Positions 46,244-58,491 of a stretch of DNA of 64,000 nucleotides are shown one piece after another. Location: NCBI RefSeq assembly GCF_019320115.1, contig NC_089598.1, positions 79,734,570 through 79,798,569 of the forward strand. Reading direction: 5' to 3'. The position numbers were made by a program, and so were the translations under genes. Position 1 is the first letter of the stretch. Each line of letters starts with the position of its first letter. The notes beneath the pieces were generated by a model. That model did not search any database and was not told where the DNA came from. It was given only the letters and a program-made list of their open reading frames with translations. The stretch is from Miscanthus floridulus. Lineage: Eukaryota > Streptophyta > Magnoliopsida > Poales > Poaceae.

Positions 46244-47593
46244 TGTTGACGGTAGTTATCATCCATCATAAGCCATCAACTTAACTTGAATAAATGCATA
46301 AACAGAATCACCAACATAGATTTAGGGGTTTAAACTGATAATTTCCATAAGTTTTGGTGAATCTATGTTTCAGCAGGAATTATCCAGAAAACTATCATAA
46401 GGGATCAAATCATCAAATAAAAACACGTTTATCCACAGCGAAAACTACCCTAGAAGGTTCTAGAAGACTCAGGAAGACACCACACCAAAGCGGAGGCCAA
46501 TACACTGACATGTGGGGCTAGCCAGCCCCACTTATAGGTCGGTTGGCCCCTGTCCCCACCTGGCAGTCCCTCCTTCGTACGTCGGTTCTCCACTGCCTTA
46601 AGGATTGCATCTACGCCGTTCTTTCAAGTTGGTTTAATCCGAGGGCTTAGGATTGACGTTTCGGCCTATATAACTGGCCCCTGTCCCCCTCTAGAACACG
46701 ATGTCATAAGTCAAGATTAGACAAAAAATTAGGGTTTCCAGAGAAAAGAGAATAGAGCTCCAATTCCTCAAGTTTCTAGTATAGGCTGGCTAGCAAGGTT
46801 CAAGTAGAGTGTGGGCTATTGCTCAGGATTCCATATCTGTCGTCTGGAGACTGGTATAGCCATTGTATCTCTAAATTTATGACTTTGTGCTACTTCAATA
46901 TTATGTTGCTATTTATTATGTTCCTAGTTTGCTCTAGTTATATGCTTGATATAGTGATGATTGATGATGAATTTATGCATATGTTCGCAAAGCTCTTAGC
47001 TTAGCACTCGGGTGAGTTAAGTGGTCAACACTATGTAAGCATGGTGCTTAGATATTGTTTGCTTGTGGATGCATTCTGCACTCTAGGTCATGTGGTAGAT
47101 CGCGGATGTGACACTCCCATTAGGTCCTTTGTAGTCCACTCCCTGTTTGTAGAGCAAGTAGAACACGATTGTAAAGGGAGACAAGCTCTGTTCTTGATCT
47201 TCCTTAGTAATGTTCCTTATGCATAGATTCAAAGTTAGTTATGCTATAGATGAGAGTATATATACTTAGGTGTAAAAAAGACTTAGTAAATAAGGAATGA
47301 CTTAGGAATCTTTTGCTCTTAACGAATCTCCTACTTAGCCATACTACATTTTATGAGTCTCTATTTATATCTCTGGAATACCATTATTACCTTACACTTA
47401 TTATTCATTTATCATTTGACTTACCCCTACCATAGCATGAGAGTGGTTATATCATAAGTATATATATTTGTCAATATCTCTATGCCAACACAACTCCATA
47501 GCTCCTCCCTGTGGATAAAATATAAATAACGATACCTAACATACTCTCGGGTGAAATGCTACAATGATATATTATTGGTGTGCTTGCGGATAC

Positions 47594-47636
<43 letters not shown>

Positions 47637-47737
47637 CTCTAAGTTTTGAAGTGTCATTTATAATTACCAACAACGCATTTCTAGCATCATGCTAGGAATG
47701 ACAACTTAGTAAAGAGTGATGCTAAGAAATGTCAACA
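46244..47737 (+). repeat. 5' LTR of the plus-strand Athila-like element
   Basis: Starts TGTTGACGGTAGTTATCATC immediately after minus-strand protease sequence and ends CTAAGAAATGTCAACA. A TATA-like GGCCTATATAACTGG is near 46663. Near the end a degenerate copy of the leader/LTR-end unit (about 47669-47737) resembles the 74-bp unit of the other element. A (TA)n tract lies at 47597-47632. Confidence 0.75.
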
Positions 47738-47745
47738 AGCATTTC

Positions 47746-47763
47746 TAGCGCCGTTGCCGGGGA
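47746..47763 (+). other. Primer-binding site complementary to tRNA-Asp
   Basis: TAGCGCCGTTGCCGGGGA differs at one base from the Athila consensus TGGCGCCGTTGCCGGGGA, the complement of the 3' end of plant tRNA-Asp. It lies 8 nt after the LTR end. Confidence 0.88.
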
Positions 47764-47962
47764 GGGGCACATGGCTAAGAGAATTGACCAAATAAATACT
47801 TATTGATAAAATTATAACACCTCTGCTTTAGCAGGCTTACCCTTGTTTGTCTTTGTTCATATCTTATACAGGGTATTACAGGTTTGGTTGTGATTTACCA
47901 ATAATTTCCATCAATCAGGATCAACCAAATCAAGAGGAAGCTCAACACTAGTTTTTGAAGCT

Positions 47963-49230
47963 ATGACCAACAAGACCCTGCGTGAGTTCTCTACTCCAAG
48001 CACCAAAAACATTCACACTGGACCAACACTCAGAACTACCAACCTCGAGTTTGAGCTCAAGCGAAGCCTCATCAACATGGTGCAAGCTACCCCATTTAGT
48101 GGAAAGGCACATGAAGATGCTAGTGCTCATCTTCAGAATTTTCTAGAGATAAGTAGCACGGTTGTCATCAAGGACGTAGCTCAAGACATCATACTACTTC
48201 GCTTATTTCCATTCTCACTTGTGGGACGGGTGAAGCAGTGGTTCTACATCAATAAAGATCACATCAACACATGGGCAAAGTGTTTAAAGGCCTTCCTAGA
48301 AAAGTTCTTCCCTGTAGGTAAGACCAATGCCTTAAGAGGAAAGATTTCCAATTTTCAATAGCAGAAGGGAGAAACCATTCTAGAAGCATGGGATTGTTTC
48401 TAAGAATACGTTTCAGATTGTCCTCACCATGGAATGGAAGATTGGTTGCTCATGCAAAGCTTTTACCATGGATTAAATCAGAAAGTCCATTAACAACTGG
48501 ATGCTATTGCTGGAGGATCATTTATGTCACTCACTCTTAGAAAAGCTAAAACTCTTATGGAAAAGATAACCTCTAATCAAGGCTGATCATCATGCAACAT
48601 TTAATTATGCAATAAGAGCAAAGAAGTACCAGAAGAGATGTGTGCACTGTCAACCAAGATAGACGTCTTGTTGAATTGCCTTGAATAGCAAGCCAATTAC
48701 AAGAGAGATCGTCATACCATTCAAGATGCATTCAATGCTCAAAACACCTATGGAGAATATTTGGGGGTTGAATTCCCTAAATATCAGGAGGATGCAAATA
48801 TCATCATCAACAATTCTGCTCCGTAATAACAGAGACAAGGATAGAATCAATAACAACGGTTAAATTAACAAGGTAAGTACCCAGGTAATTACTATAACTC
48901 TTCTAATTCTAAACAACCATCCTTGAGAGACCTGATCTTAGAACAAGCTAGGATTAATGAGAATATTTCTAAGAAGCTTGCTTTTAATGATAAGGTCCTG
49001 GAAAACATAAATGCTAAAATGAATAGTTTTTCTTCCGCCATAAAAGACCAACTTAGCTATAATAAAAAAATAAAATCACAATTAGCCCAGTTGGCTGCTG
49101 CTCTACCTTTTGCCACTAACCTTGAGAAGGTAAACGCCATAACCACAAGAGGTGGCAAGTCTACTCATGATCCACCATATCCAACAAGGACAGGTAAGAC
49201 ACCAGTGGTAGTGTAGGAAGAGAAGAAGAG
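47963..49230 (+). pseudogene. Athila-like gag (plus)
   Basis: Begins MTNKTLREFSTPSTKN. The retrotransposon gag core includes PFSGKAHEDASAHLQNFLEI, GRVKQWFY, FLEKFFPVGKTNALRGKIS and SFYHGLNQK. Stops interrupt at 48358-48360 (SNFQ*QKGE), 48401 and 48490, and there are frameshifts near 48590-48700. The downstream part (49065-49216) has KIKSQLAQLAAALPF and AITTRGGKSTHDPP, typical of the gag-protease linker. Non-functional. Confidence 0.85.
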
Positions 49231-49593
49231 AACCGATGAAGTTGAAGAAGTTGGGCCACAAGAGCGAGAGTTACAATAAGATTTTTATGACACGACCCTC
49301 CTACCTTTTCCATGCAGAAATCGAAAAGCCAAAATGAATGACCAGTTTGGTAAGTTCGTAGAGGTAATTCAAAAGTTATATATCAACATTCTGTTGCTAG
49401 ATGCCAAATAGGTTCCTACCTATGCGAAGTATATCAGAGACATCCTCAACAACAAAAGACTACTGCCTTCCACTAAGGTAATCAAGTTAACGGTAGAGTG
49501 TAGTGCAACCATCCTAAACACTTCACCTGTCAAGAAGAATGATCCAAGATGTCCCACTATCGATTGTTTGATCAGGAGCCAGAATTTTGAGAT

Positions 49594-49940
49594 GTGTTAT
49601 GCGATCTTGGAGCAAGTGTCAGTGTCATGCCCAAAAAGGTCTTTAATAAGCTTGACTATTCAACACTCACACCAACATCGATGTGTTTGCAACTGGCCGA
49701 TCAATCGGTCTGCTACCCTATAGGGATCGCTGAGAATATTCTGGTAAAAATACAAAATTTCTTTGTTCCTATAGATTTTGTAGTACTTGACATGTAGGAG
49801 GACATGAAGACACCCCTCATACTTGGGAGACCCTTCCTGAGTACTATAAATGCTCACATTGATGTAGGAGCCGAAGAAATTAAATTCCATATTAATGGAA
49901 AGGAAGAGCGGTTCACTTTCAAGCCAAGACCAGAATAATG
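49594..49940 (+). pseudogene. Athila-like aspartic protease domain (plus)
   Basis: Reads MLCDLGASVSVMPKKVFNKL, then MCLQLADQSVCYPIGIAENI and FFVPIDFVVLDM, then a TAG at 49795-49797, then LILGRPFLSTINAHIDV. Same domain as 45800-46243 on the other strand, but a different copy. Confidence 0.85.
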
Positions 49941-50962
49941 CTCCAATCTAGAGTGGCATGAGAAGCGAGTATCAAGGTCTCCATCTCTAAGACCAAAGGA
50001 TATACCTAAAGAATAAACCAGAGTGGAGAAGTCCTGTCCAGTGGACTCAAAATTCTGAACCCTCGCCGAGAGGTAACTCGGTAGTTATCCATAATTACTT
50101 TTTGCGTTATATTTTTCTTTGGCATGTTTACTTTTTAATACTTAGAAAAATGAAATAAAAATTCATATCATGGCATCATAAAAATTCAAGCCCCCATGAA
50201 AATAATTTTTATGGAGCACAAAAACCCATAAATAAATATTTACCGCGGCGACGTAAAAATTAAAAATACCATCATTCATCTTCTTATATTTCATAGTATC
50301 ATAAAATATTTTTGCATTGTATTTTCATACATATATACAGTAGAAATACGGGCACCAGGACCCATAGACACTTGGGGCCCACCACCATCACCTCCATCTC
50401 CACTCAACCTCCACCATCACCTCCATGTCTTCACCATATCTCCACTTATCTCCATTCTGCATCGTCTAGAGCAAATATCCACCAAAAGGAGCACTCCATT
50501 TACTTAACCACGAAGCAAGGATCCACCAGAAAAATGGAGAGGCCATTTGGCCATGGTGTGGGGCTAGCTGGCCTGCTACCTTCCCCTCTATAAATACAAC
50601 TCCTTCCTAGTTGCTCTCGGCCTCAGACACAACACAAAACAACCTTCCAAGTTCAAAATTCTAGTTCAAAATTTCATAGTTGAAATTTCCTTGGTAGAAG
50701 TAGTGTTGGAGTAAGAAAGAGTGTGAGGAAGTTTGGGTGTGAAAGTAGTGCTGAAATCTTGAGAAAGAGAAAGAGAGGTGCTACTGAAATTTGAGCAAGA
50801 AAAAATAGAGTTTAAGAGTGGTAGTGCTGTCCAAATTAAGAGAGGAAATTAAAAAGAATTAGGGTGGAAGTCATGCCACAATCTTGACTTTTGGACAGCT
50901 AACCACTAATATTTTTATTTTCCTAATCCCGTTCCATGAGTTGTGTTGTTTTTTGCAGGAAA
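49941..50962 (+). other. Non-coding Athila spacer with internal TATA box and splice-acceptor-like site
   Basis: AT-rich spacer after the protease. CTCTATAAATACAACTCC at about 50585-50602 is a good TATA box. TTGTTTTTTGCAGG at about 50946-50959 looks like a splice acceptor directly in front of the ATG of the next ORF. Together they could allow separate expression of that ORF. Confidence 0.45.
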
Positions 50963-51880
50963 ATGAGCAAGATCGCTGGCAAGCTCAAGCGGGCGATATC
51001 ATTCCGTTCAACAAGAAGTTCTTCATCCCGAGCAAGCACCAACATAGAGGTTGATCCTCCATCTCCCGCTATTGGAGCATCGTCCCTATCAGCCTCCATG
51101 GAAAGGAATGTTCTTCTACATGAAAAATAGCTCAAGCTCTGGGGAGATAGAGAGAAGAACATCTACATGAAGCCGAAGACCTATGATTTTGTCCTCACTC
51201 CTACCTACGATCCAGCCCTACTACAAGCCATAGAGAAAGGAGGAAGCACCTCGTAGGAGTGCCTCTATGAGGATCACTCGCTACCCGCAGCCTCGATACC
51301 ATGGAGAGGACCGCATTCCAGATGGTCCTGCCTTCAGCATCTACACATGATTTGATCAAGCAGGACCTTCCTAGGTGCACCATCTTGTGCATGTAGGCTA
51401 GGACCAGTCGGGATCTTCCCATATGCACCAACCTAAACATGCTGGGTGAGAGCAGCTTTCTCCGCATCATTCGGAGAGTTCCTAGCATCAGGGCTCAAGT
51501 GCGCAATGACAGGATGACAACTTTGACTACTATTAGCAACAGCCATATGAGGAGGTCTCTAGTGGCTATCAGGGAGGACATATGTCCTTCTCTACTCGTG
51601 GCTTCTATGAACACCCCATGGGCTATCATGATCAAGACATGAGCCACCATCCGTCGTCCATGGGTTACCATGAGCAGCAGATGGAACACGCTCGCTTCGA
51701 CACTAGGCTCACTACCATCGAGGAGAGCCAGCATGAGATCCAGAGCATCCTGCACCAACATTCCCAGTGGCAAGAAGAAGTAGGACAACGCCTTGCCACC
51801 ATCCAACAGCATTAGGAGCAGGAGAATGACAATTGGCGATACTTGTTCTAGGGTCTCCACATCGACCCGCCTTTTTGAGA
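50963..51880 (+). pseudogene. Downstream ORF of the Athila-like element (possibly ATHILA ORF-1-like)
   Basis: Starts MSKIAGKLKRAISFRS at 50963, Ser/Arg-rich. After a TAG at 51128-51130 the reading continues in frame with KPKTYDFVLTPTYDPALLQAI, reminiscent of the N-terminal part of plant ATHILA ORF-1 proteins. Later a Met/His/Gln-rich segment (YHDQDMSHHPSS, IEESQHEIQSILHQHSQ) reads in another frame. Many stops are present. The family assignment is inference from short similarity. Confidence 0.4.
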
Positions 51881-52016
51881 GACCGCAGCAATACCCAGCT
51901 TAGGGGAGGAGACCCATTATTTTAGGTAAGTTTTCTTTTTGGTATTTTATTATTTTCTTTAGTTTATTTAATTTTTGAATTTGTATTATTAAAAAATACA
52001 AAACTAAGAAAAAAAA

Positions 52017-53242
52017 TTGAGCTATTTGAGTTTCAGTTATTTTATTAAAGCTCAATTGATTTTTAATAGGGGAGCATAAATCTTCTATTTTAAAGTTAAT
52101 ATTTTCTAAAATTTTATCATTATACGTTAGCTTTTTAGTAATATTTTCATTTATTTTTGCCTGGCCTAGGACCAGGTGTTTCAAGGTAGGTTGATGCGAA
52201 TTGTAATTTGAATTGAAGTTTGAATTACCTTCTTGCGGGCGAGACTGGTTGTTGATATATGCAGTGTCTTCACGGGTTTCAGGGCAGTTGTTCCCCAAAT
52301 GTCTAACCGCACCACAGACTTCGTAAGTCATTTACGAGTCCATGGCCTGAATGGTGGCCTTCATAGCTTCCTCCTCATGGGCCCTTTCATTCAGTCTTGA
52401 TAGTAACAAATCTATTTTTGTGGCAAGCATATCCACCTCCTTCACGGTATGCATGACTTTTTTGTTGTTTTTGTTCCTCCGCCTAGCTTTGATTGGCCAC
52501 CATATTCTCGATGAGAGTCATAGCTCCATCGATGGTTTGGGAGAGAAACACTCCTCCAGCAGCGGCATATACGTGCCCCTTTGACATGGGTGTGAGCCCC
52601 TCATAGAAGTTATGGAGCACGAGCCAATTTTCCATCCTGTGGTGAGGGCAGGCCTAGATGTAATCCTACAGCCTCTCCCATGCCTCGAGGATCGATTCCA
52701 TTGAAGTTTGCTAGAAGTTTGAAATCCCCCCTTAGAGCATTGGTTTTGCCCATGGGGAAAATTTTTGCGAGGAACGCCGTGGAACATTTGTCCCACGTAC
52801 TGACAACTTCCTTCTCTTTGTAGAACCACTATTTCACCTTTCCCGTGAGGGAGAAGGAAAACAGATGGAGCCTTATGCTAGCTGGTGCGATGTCTTTGAT
52901 GACGATGGTGTCGCACATCTCTAGGAAGTGTTGCAAGTGTGCACTTGCATCCTTGCTTGGCAAACCACAGAATTGGTTCGCCTACACCATCGTCATTAGG
53001 CCAGTGCATAGCTCGAAGTTTTTGGTACCTGTGTTGACAGTGGGCCCAATGGGCATGTTGGGGACAGCGGGGGTGGAGTAGTCGCAGAGTGTCTTGGCCA
53101 TAGCGGTAGTAGCAGATGGTACGGGGGTGACTGGTTCACTTGCCGGTGGAGTGGCGGAAGAAGAAGCGGCATGAGACTGGCTCTTCCATAGGAGTGCCTT
53201 TGGGTTTTCTATATAGTTATCCGGTAGGTCGAAACCACTCAT
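52017..53242 (-). pseudogene. Athila-like gag (minus)
   Basis: The minus strand starts MSGFDLPDNYIENPKALLW at 53242, with a Ser/Ala/Pro-rich N-terminus. The gag core then matches the plus copy (KDASAHLQHFLEM, FPMGKTNALRGGISNF). It ends in ENITKKLTYNDKILENIN and ETQIAQ at about 52017. In-frame TAGs include KVK*WFY and ISNF*QTS, where the family has Gln. A CCHC-like CGAVRHLGNNCPE is near 52300. Confidence 0.85.
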
Positions 53243-53390
53243 ACACTATCCTATTTTCATCCACAATAGGAAGAAAACAAGCAAAATTAGCCTGCATAAA
53301 CTATGGCTACCATTACATACATGTGATCATGATCATGTCCTACTAGATTCTTTAACTTATGCCCTCTCCAGCAATAGCTCTAGAAATGCT

Positions 53391-54495
53391 TGTTGGCATT
53401 TCTTAACACAATCACCAAGTATGGAGGTTTTAAGTCCATCCCGAGCAATGGCGCTAGAAATGCTTGTTGGCATTTCTTAGCGCAATCACCAAATATGGAG
53501 GTTTTAAGTCCATCATCGGAAATGGTGCTAGAAATGTCTGTTGGTATTTCTTAACATCATAACTAAGATTGAGTAAACCTTAGCGACGCCGCTAAGAAAC
53601 ACCAACTACGATAGTTCTTAACGATTATAGAAAATATCTGCAAGCGAACGGATCTATCGTTGTAGCATTTCATCCAGAAGTACTCAGGGTATCGCTATTT
53701 ATATTTTCCTAAAGAAGAGCAAGGTATAAGAGTCTAGCATGAGCATGAACTAGATTACATACTTGCATAGTGAACCATAGTCATGACAGGGGCAAAAATG
53801 GTATTTCAAGGATATGAGAGCATGACTTTAGAAGAAATCTTCTTATTATTCATACCAAGATTTCTATCCTTTCTCCCAAGGAGCCAAGCCCTCCTTGATA
53901 GCTCTTGCTAACACCAAACTACTACTAAAAGCTAAAAGAGTACAAGAGTGTGGTAGTGATGTAGAGGCTTCAAATGTTGATGTGTGTTGAAAGGTTAGTA
54001 CTACCCCTCTTCTTGTACTAGTGAGATGGTCGGTTTAGCGCTGAAAAATAGGGAAACTACCGTGAACCACCTAAGCATGGTGGCTTGCAACCGCCAGAGA
54101 AGCATGGGCCCGAGAGGCAGCAGCTGGGGTGCGGTAGCGGCTGGGGTGAGGCCACACCCCTGGTACGCCCACACCCTATTGGGCCCGCCTCATGACCGCC
54201 TTTGTGTGGTCGGTTCTTGGGTGGTCCTAGGCCTCGTCCACGTCAGTGCTCGGCCCAGATTCACGAGTTGCTTGGGCCTTTGCTTGGCTCTTTGGTATAG
54301 GATCTGCATTATGCTTTCTAGATTGCGCATTTTGATAATTTTCCCATGTATTTGATATATGTGCCCTCCAAACACTAAGTCTCCAATATATGTAGAAATA
54401 GGTCAATAATAAATCATATGTGTCAAAAGTATGTTCATTTCTCCTGTTTTAGATAGTAATTGGCGATCGAATGTTGTCGTTAAGGACCGCCAACA
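53391..54495 (-). repeat. 5' LTR of the minus-strand Athila-like element
   Basis: On the minus strand starts TGTTGGCGGTCCTTAACG at 54495 and ends GCCAACA at 53391. It includes two 74-bp units (53391 and 53465). Beyond the end, at about 53364-53382, lies a strongly decayed primer-binding site (TAGAGCTATTGCTGGAGA). It lacks about 0.6 kb present in the other LTR. Confidence 0.8.
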
Positions 54496-54500
54496 ACCGC

Positions 54501-55916
54501 ACACTTGGTGGTTCGGTGGCTAATTGGCATCACCCACCAAGCCCATATGTTGGGCACCACAAGAACCTACCCACAAGTGAGGGTAGCTCAATGACATGCT
54601 CTACTAGCGTTGCTCTTCATGGCTCCCACGGGGTGAGCATGGTACCCCTTACAATCACTTCTTCGGAGCACCGCATAATATTCTTTGCGTACTTCAATGG
54701 AGACCACCACCAAACCATCTAGGAGGTGGCAAGCTCCAAGAGTAACAAGCACCACTGGCTTGCAACTTAAGCACCTAGTGCCACTCAATGCAACCTCACG
54801 ATGAAATCGCACTAGAATCACTCTCACACTCAATCGGATGATCACTATCAAGCGTATGTGAGTTAGAGGGCTCCCAAGCACACCTACACAAGCCACCAAG
54901 GCTTATGGGTGCTTAGCAACTAGCCTAAGGCCGAGCTCCACCTCTATTTATAGCATCCAAGCCAAATAGAGCCATTGGAGCTTTTGGGCTGCTGTCTACG
55001 AGGGCACCGGACAAGGTAGGGCGGTGCCCTCCAATGGTTGACTCCAATGGCTAGAAACTAGCCACTGGTCACCAGACAGGGGTGGCGGTGATCACCCAGG
55101 CCAACCCCTCAGTTTCCCTCCTCTCTAGAAAAATAGGGCGGTGCACCGAACATAGGGCGACAGTGCCCATGGTGGTGACCCCCTTGCTCAAACACCAAAC
55201 TCGCCAGCCTCGGGTAAAAAGGGGCGGTGGCACAGACACACCCCAGTGGTGCACCGCCATCCTAGGGGCGGTGTACACTGGACATGGCGGTGCCACCCCT
55301 TCTCTATTGTTCATGGATGAGGCCAAGTGGGCATCACTCTAGGGGTGGCGATGCCCCCATGGCAGCACCCGAGCCCGGTTTCTCTACACACCTATAACCG
55401 GTAAAATGAAATGCCCTATAGGTTATATCTTTGTCTTGCGCATTCCATTTCATTTTCTCCAATGTTGATGCAACACATGCACCAACAATATCACAAATGA
55501 TATGATTCACTTCATATCATCACATGACCTTATTGGTTCATCAATCTTGACCTCACTTGCTCTTCATCGTTGCCTTCGTCCATCGGTGATAAGTCCTGCT
55601 CAAGTTTCACCACCACACGGTCCATCGCTCCAGAGCCTCTAACTTGCCTTTCATGCTAGCAACTAGTCCATCAAGCCAAGTCTTGTCTTGATCTTCTCCA
55701 CCTTAGTCATATGACTCAATATCATGTGTCATATGCAATGAGCTCCTTCATCACATGTGTGAGCCTTGCAACAAATCGAAGCCATCTTCACCGTCATGGC
55801 ATGAGATGCTCACACAAGTATACCTATGGACTAATCACCTGCATATCTCATATTTAAACACATTAGTCCATCTAGATTGTCACTCAATTACCAAAACCAA
55901 ACTAGGGACCTTTCAA
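54501..55916 (-). repeat. SIRE-like 3' LTR, proximal segment
   Basis: Continues the LTR interrupted at 42071. On the minus strand it starts TGAAAGGTCCCTAGTTTGG at 55916. TATA-like CTATAAATAGAGG lies near 54939-54951 on the minus strand. Together with 41442-42071 the LTR would be about 2.05 kb. Confidence 0.8.
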
Positions 55917-57239
55917 TCTCTTTCTTTTTGGTAATTGATGACAACTCTACAAAGATATGGAAATTAAGCTCAAATGGATTCATGTTGCTTGCCCAAGCAA
56001 TTTTACTATGTGTAAATGATTTTGGACAAGTACCACAAACCCAAATTGGTAGTATTAGCTCCCCTACATATGTGCTAGAGTGTTTGGTTTGAAACTTGCA
56101 CATATGCATGGATTGGAATCATGGGAGAGTAATTACCACCAAAATGATGCTAAGGTATATAGAATAAACCTTTGAAGTGTGATACCATCAGAGTTACACC
56201 TTTAAGTTCATCCTTAGCATCATGGTTAGCTAGATACCACTTGGAAACAAAAACACTAGATACCCTGTGAGATCAAAATTAGAAGCAAGGTACTAGTATT
56301 ACTTGAAAACATACCAAGTGTCTAGCTATCATCCTATACATGCTAGTTTTCAAATCATCATTCAAATTCTATAGCTGGCATACACTACACAAGCATGCAT
56401 ATCAAATTTAAAACTTATGCAATGCAAGCAAGCACATGAATATGCACATATCAAATGCAACCGATCAAGTTCATGAGCTTGATCCCCCTACTTATGTGCT
56501 TCTCTTGTCCATGTGTGCTTCTCTTGTCCAAGAATTTTGATCCTTCTCCATTCTTCAATGTTGCTCCCTCTTTGTCCATGTCCAACTTCTACTTCTCCCC
56601 ATGATGCATTTACATATCGTTGTTCCAACTTTTTCCCCTTTGTCATTAATTTCCATAAAAGGTGTGCTTCTTATTAATATAAAGGATTGTATTAGGGTAG
56701 ATGGTTGATACTTAAATCTTGCATTTTTTATAGACACCACCACATATGTTGGAATGGCACAACTTGTAAAGTTCTTGAGATACCACATATAGGATCTTTG
56801 ACCTTGATACCAGTCGGTGGGGCACCTCCCCCTATGTCATAGCATGGGTCTTCCACTTGATAAACTTGAACTCTTGTTGGTGAGAAAACTTTCTTCACTT
56901 GATGATCACTTAAAGTTGAGGATCACTTGTGGAACCACCATTTGATATGCTAGATACCACTTGTATGAATGCTACTTGTAACAAGGTAATAATCTAGATA
57001 TATCACGTGTAAGAACAATCATGGAACCACTCATTGTAGGATTTGTCAATTATAACCATTTCTTGAACACTAGTCATCTTCATGAGCTTCTATGTTTGAC
57101 TTGAACTAGATTGATTTGTCTAAGCTTACAAGTCTTATTCTTGCTTCTTCATCTCTCTTTCATATCTTCTCTTGCCCCATCTCTTGCCTTTGATCTTGCT
57201 CTTGTTGAAGCCAATGCCACTCATGTTATTGTGGCTTTC
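55917..57239 (-). other. Non-coding remainder of the SIRE-like interior
   Basis: AT-rich, with no recognisable pol domain on either strand. A purine-rich tract (minus) abuts the LTR at 55917. Repeated words such as GATACCACTTG and ACTTGTA occur through 56150-57010, suggesting local duplication. Confidence 0.5.
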
Positions 57240-58395
57240 TTAATGATTGACTTTGCTAGTCTTGAAGCTAATGCCACTCTTGTCACCAAAGTTTCTTTGA
57301 GTCTTCAATATATGCTCAAAGGTGACTTGAGAGTTATAGCACCTCTCTAACTTGTTGCTTAATTTCTTCACTTCTCTTTTGAGCTCATTGTTCTCGTTCA
57401 AAATATTAGTCTCACAAGACATATAAGTAGAACAAGCATCTAAATATGAAGAATATGGCATAGCTAATAGATCATCACAAGAGGTGGATACATGCTTCTT
57501 CCCTACATCACAAGAGTTAGTCACTTGACTCATGTGATGAGCTCTCATTCTTTTTAAGTTTCTTTGAAAGTGCTTTAATGAGAGAAGCATGTTGTTCTAA
57601 TAATTCTTCATGAGATACAAGAAGTTTCTCATGAGTTAATTTTAGCTTATCATGTGAAGCTCTAAGAACATCAAGTAAGTGCTTATGTTCTTCACATGAA
57701 TTCTTTAGAAATGAGTTTTTATTTTTCAATTTCAATGTTTTAGCTTTCTCATTTTCTAAAGTTATGGTCATGCTAGCAAGTTGATCTACAAGCTCATCAT
57801 ATGAATCAACATGATCAACCATATTAGTATTTTATACCTTTGTGTCACCTTGTGACATAAAGCAATGTGGTGATGGAGAGCTTGTAGAAGCATCACTCTC
57901 ATAGCTCGAGCATAAACCATCATCACCATCATCAAGTGTGCATGGAGTAGCATAATCATTTCCATCACTTGTGGTATCATCATCAACCTTGTCAAATGAA
58001 CTTGTAGTTGATCTATCATCATCATCACTTGACCATGAGGTGGAGCAATCTTCCATAATCATCAAGTTGTGGTCATGCTCTACATCCTCATGCGCCACCT
58101 CCATGGGCTCATCATCTTCATCACCGGAGACTGTCCCATATTTTTCATTGAGATAAATTCAAATCTCATGGGCGGATGTCATATCTATGATCTCACCAAA
58201 TATATTATATTTCATAGATTGATAGAAAATGTTAGTAGCTTGGCAATCGAGATGTAGGCATTTCTTTTGCGCTTGAGTTGCATTCTTTTTGTCCAGCGCA
58301 TGAGAAAAGTCCACATCTATGATCCACCACGTTTGAGGGCAAATGAACTTAAAATTATTAATCATCCAATTTTTTCATCGTGCAAAGTGTGTGCC
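57240..58395 (-). pseudogene. SIRE-like gag (minus)
   Basis: The minus strand reads WMINNFKFICPQTWWI, KKNATQAQKKCLHLDCQATN and FGEIIDMTSAHEI, then TGA where Trp is expected. An acidic, Ser-rich middle (SWSSDDDDRSTTSSF) and a coiled-coil-like part (DELVDQLASMTITLENEKAK, LLVSHEELLEQHASLIK) follow, with CDVGKKHVSTSCDDLL further on. This layout matches gag-like proteins of grass retrotransposons with a UBN2-type N-terminus. Frame breaks near 57540 and 57830. The usual zinc knuckles lie beyond the legible part and were not found. Confidence 0.78.
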
Positions 58396-58475
58396 ATAAA
58401 AAATTTATGGACACTCAACATCTAGACCGTAAGTCACTATCCTCTCGGGTCGGTGAAGACCACAAATGAGAGACC

Positions 58476-58489
58476 TAGCTCCGATACCA
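58476..58489 (-). other. Primer-binding site complementary to initiator-Met tRNA
   Basis: The minus strand reads TGGTATCGGAGCTA, 2 nt after the LTR end at 58492. The usual copia site is TGGTATCAGAGC. Confidence 0.8.
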
Positions 58490-58491
58490 CG

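Larger units (their letters stand above)
46244..52016 (+). mobile_element. Athila-like element, plus strand, nested in the minus-strand one
   Basis: 5' LTR 46244-47737 (TGTTGACGG...GTCAACA), then a tRNA-Asp primer-binding site at 47746-47763 (17 of 18 bases of the standard Athila site). Gag (47963-49230), protease (about 49594-49940), a long non-coding stretch and a separate downstream ORF (50963-51880) follow. No RT or integrase and no 3' LTR were found. Minus-strand gag of the host element resumes at about 52016. The element is therefore truncated at its 3' end, and the right boundary is approximate. Confidence 0.8.
42072..54495 (-). mobile_element. Athila-like Ty3/gypsy element, minus strand (interrupted)
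   Basis: The two LTRs (42072-43829 and 53391-54495) begin TGTT and end AACA on the minus strand. Flanks ATCGC (42067-42071) and ACCGC (54496-54500) look like a TSD with one transition. Next to the right LTR is a decayed tRNA-Asp primer-binding site. Inside are gag (53242-52017) and a protease domain (46243-45800). RT and integrase are missing. The element is interrupted at 46244 by a plus-strand relative. Confidence 0.85.
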
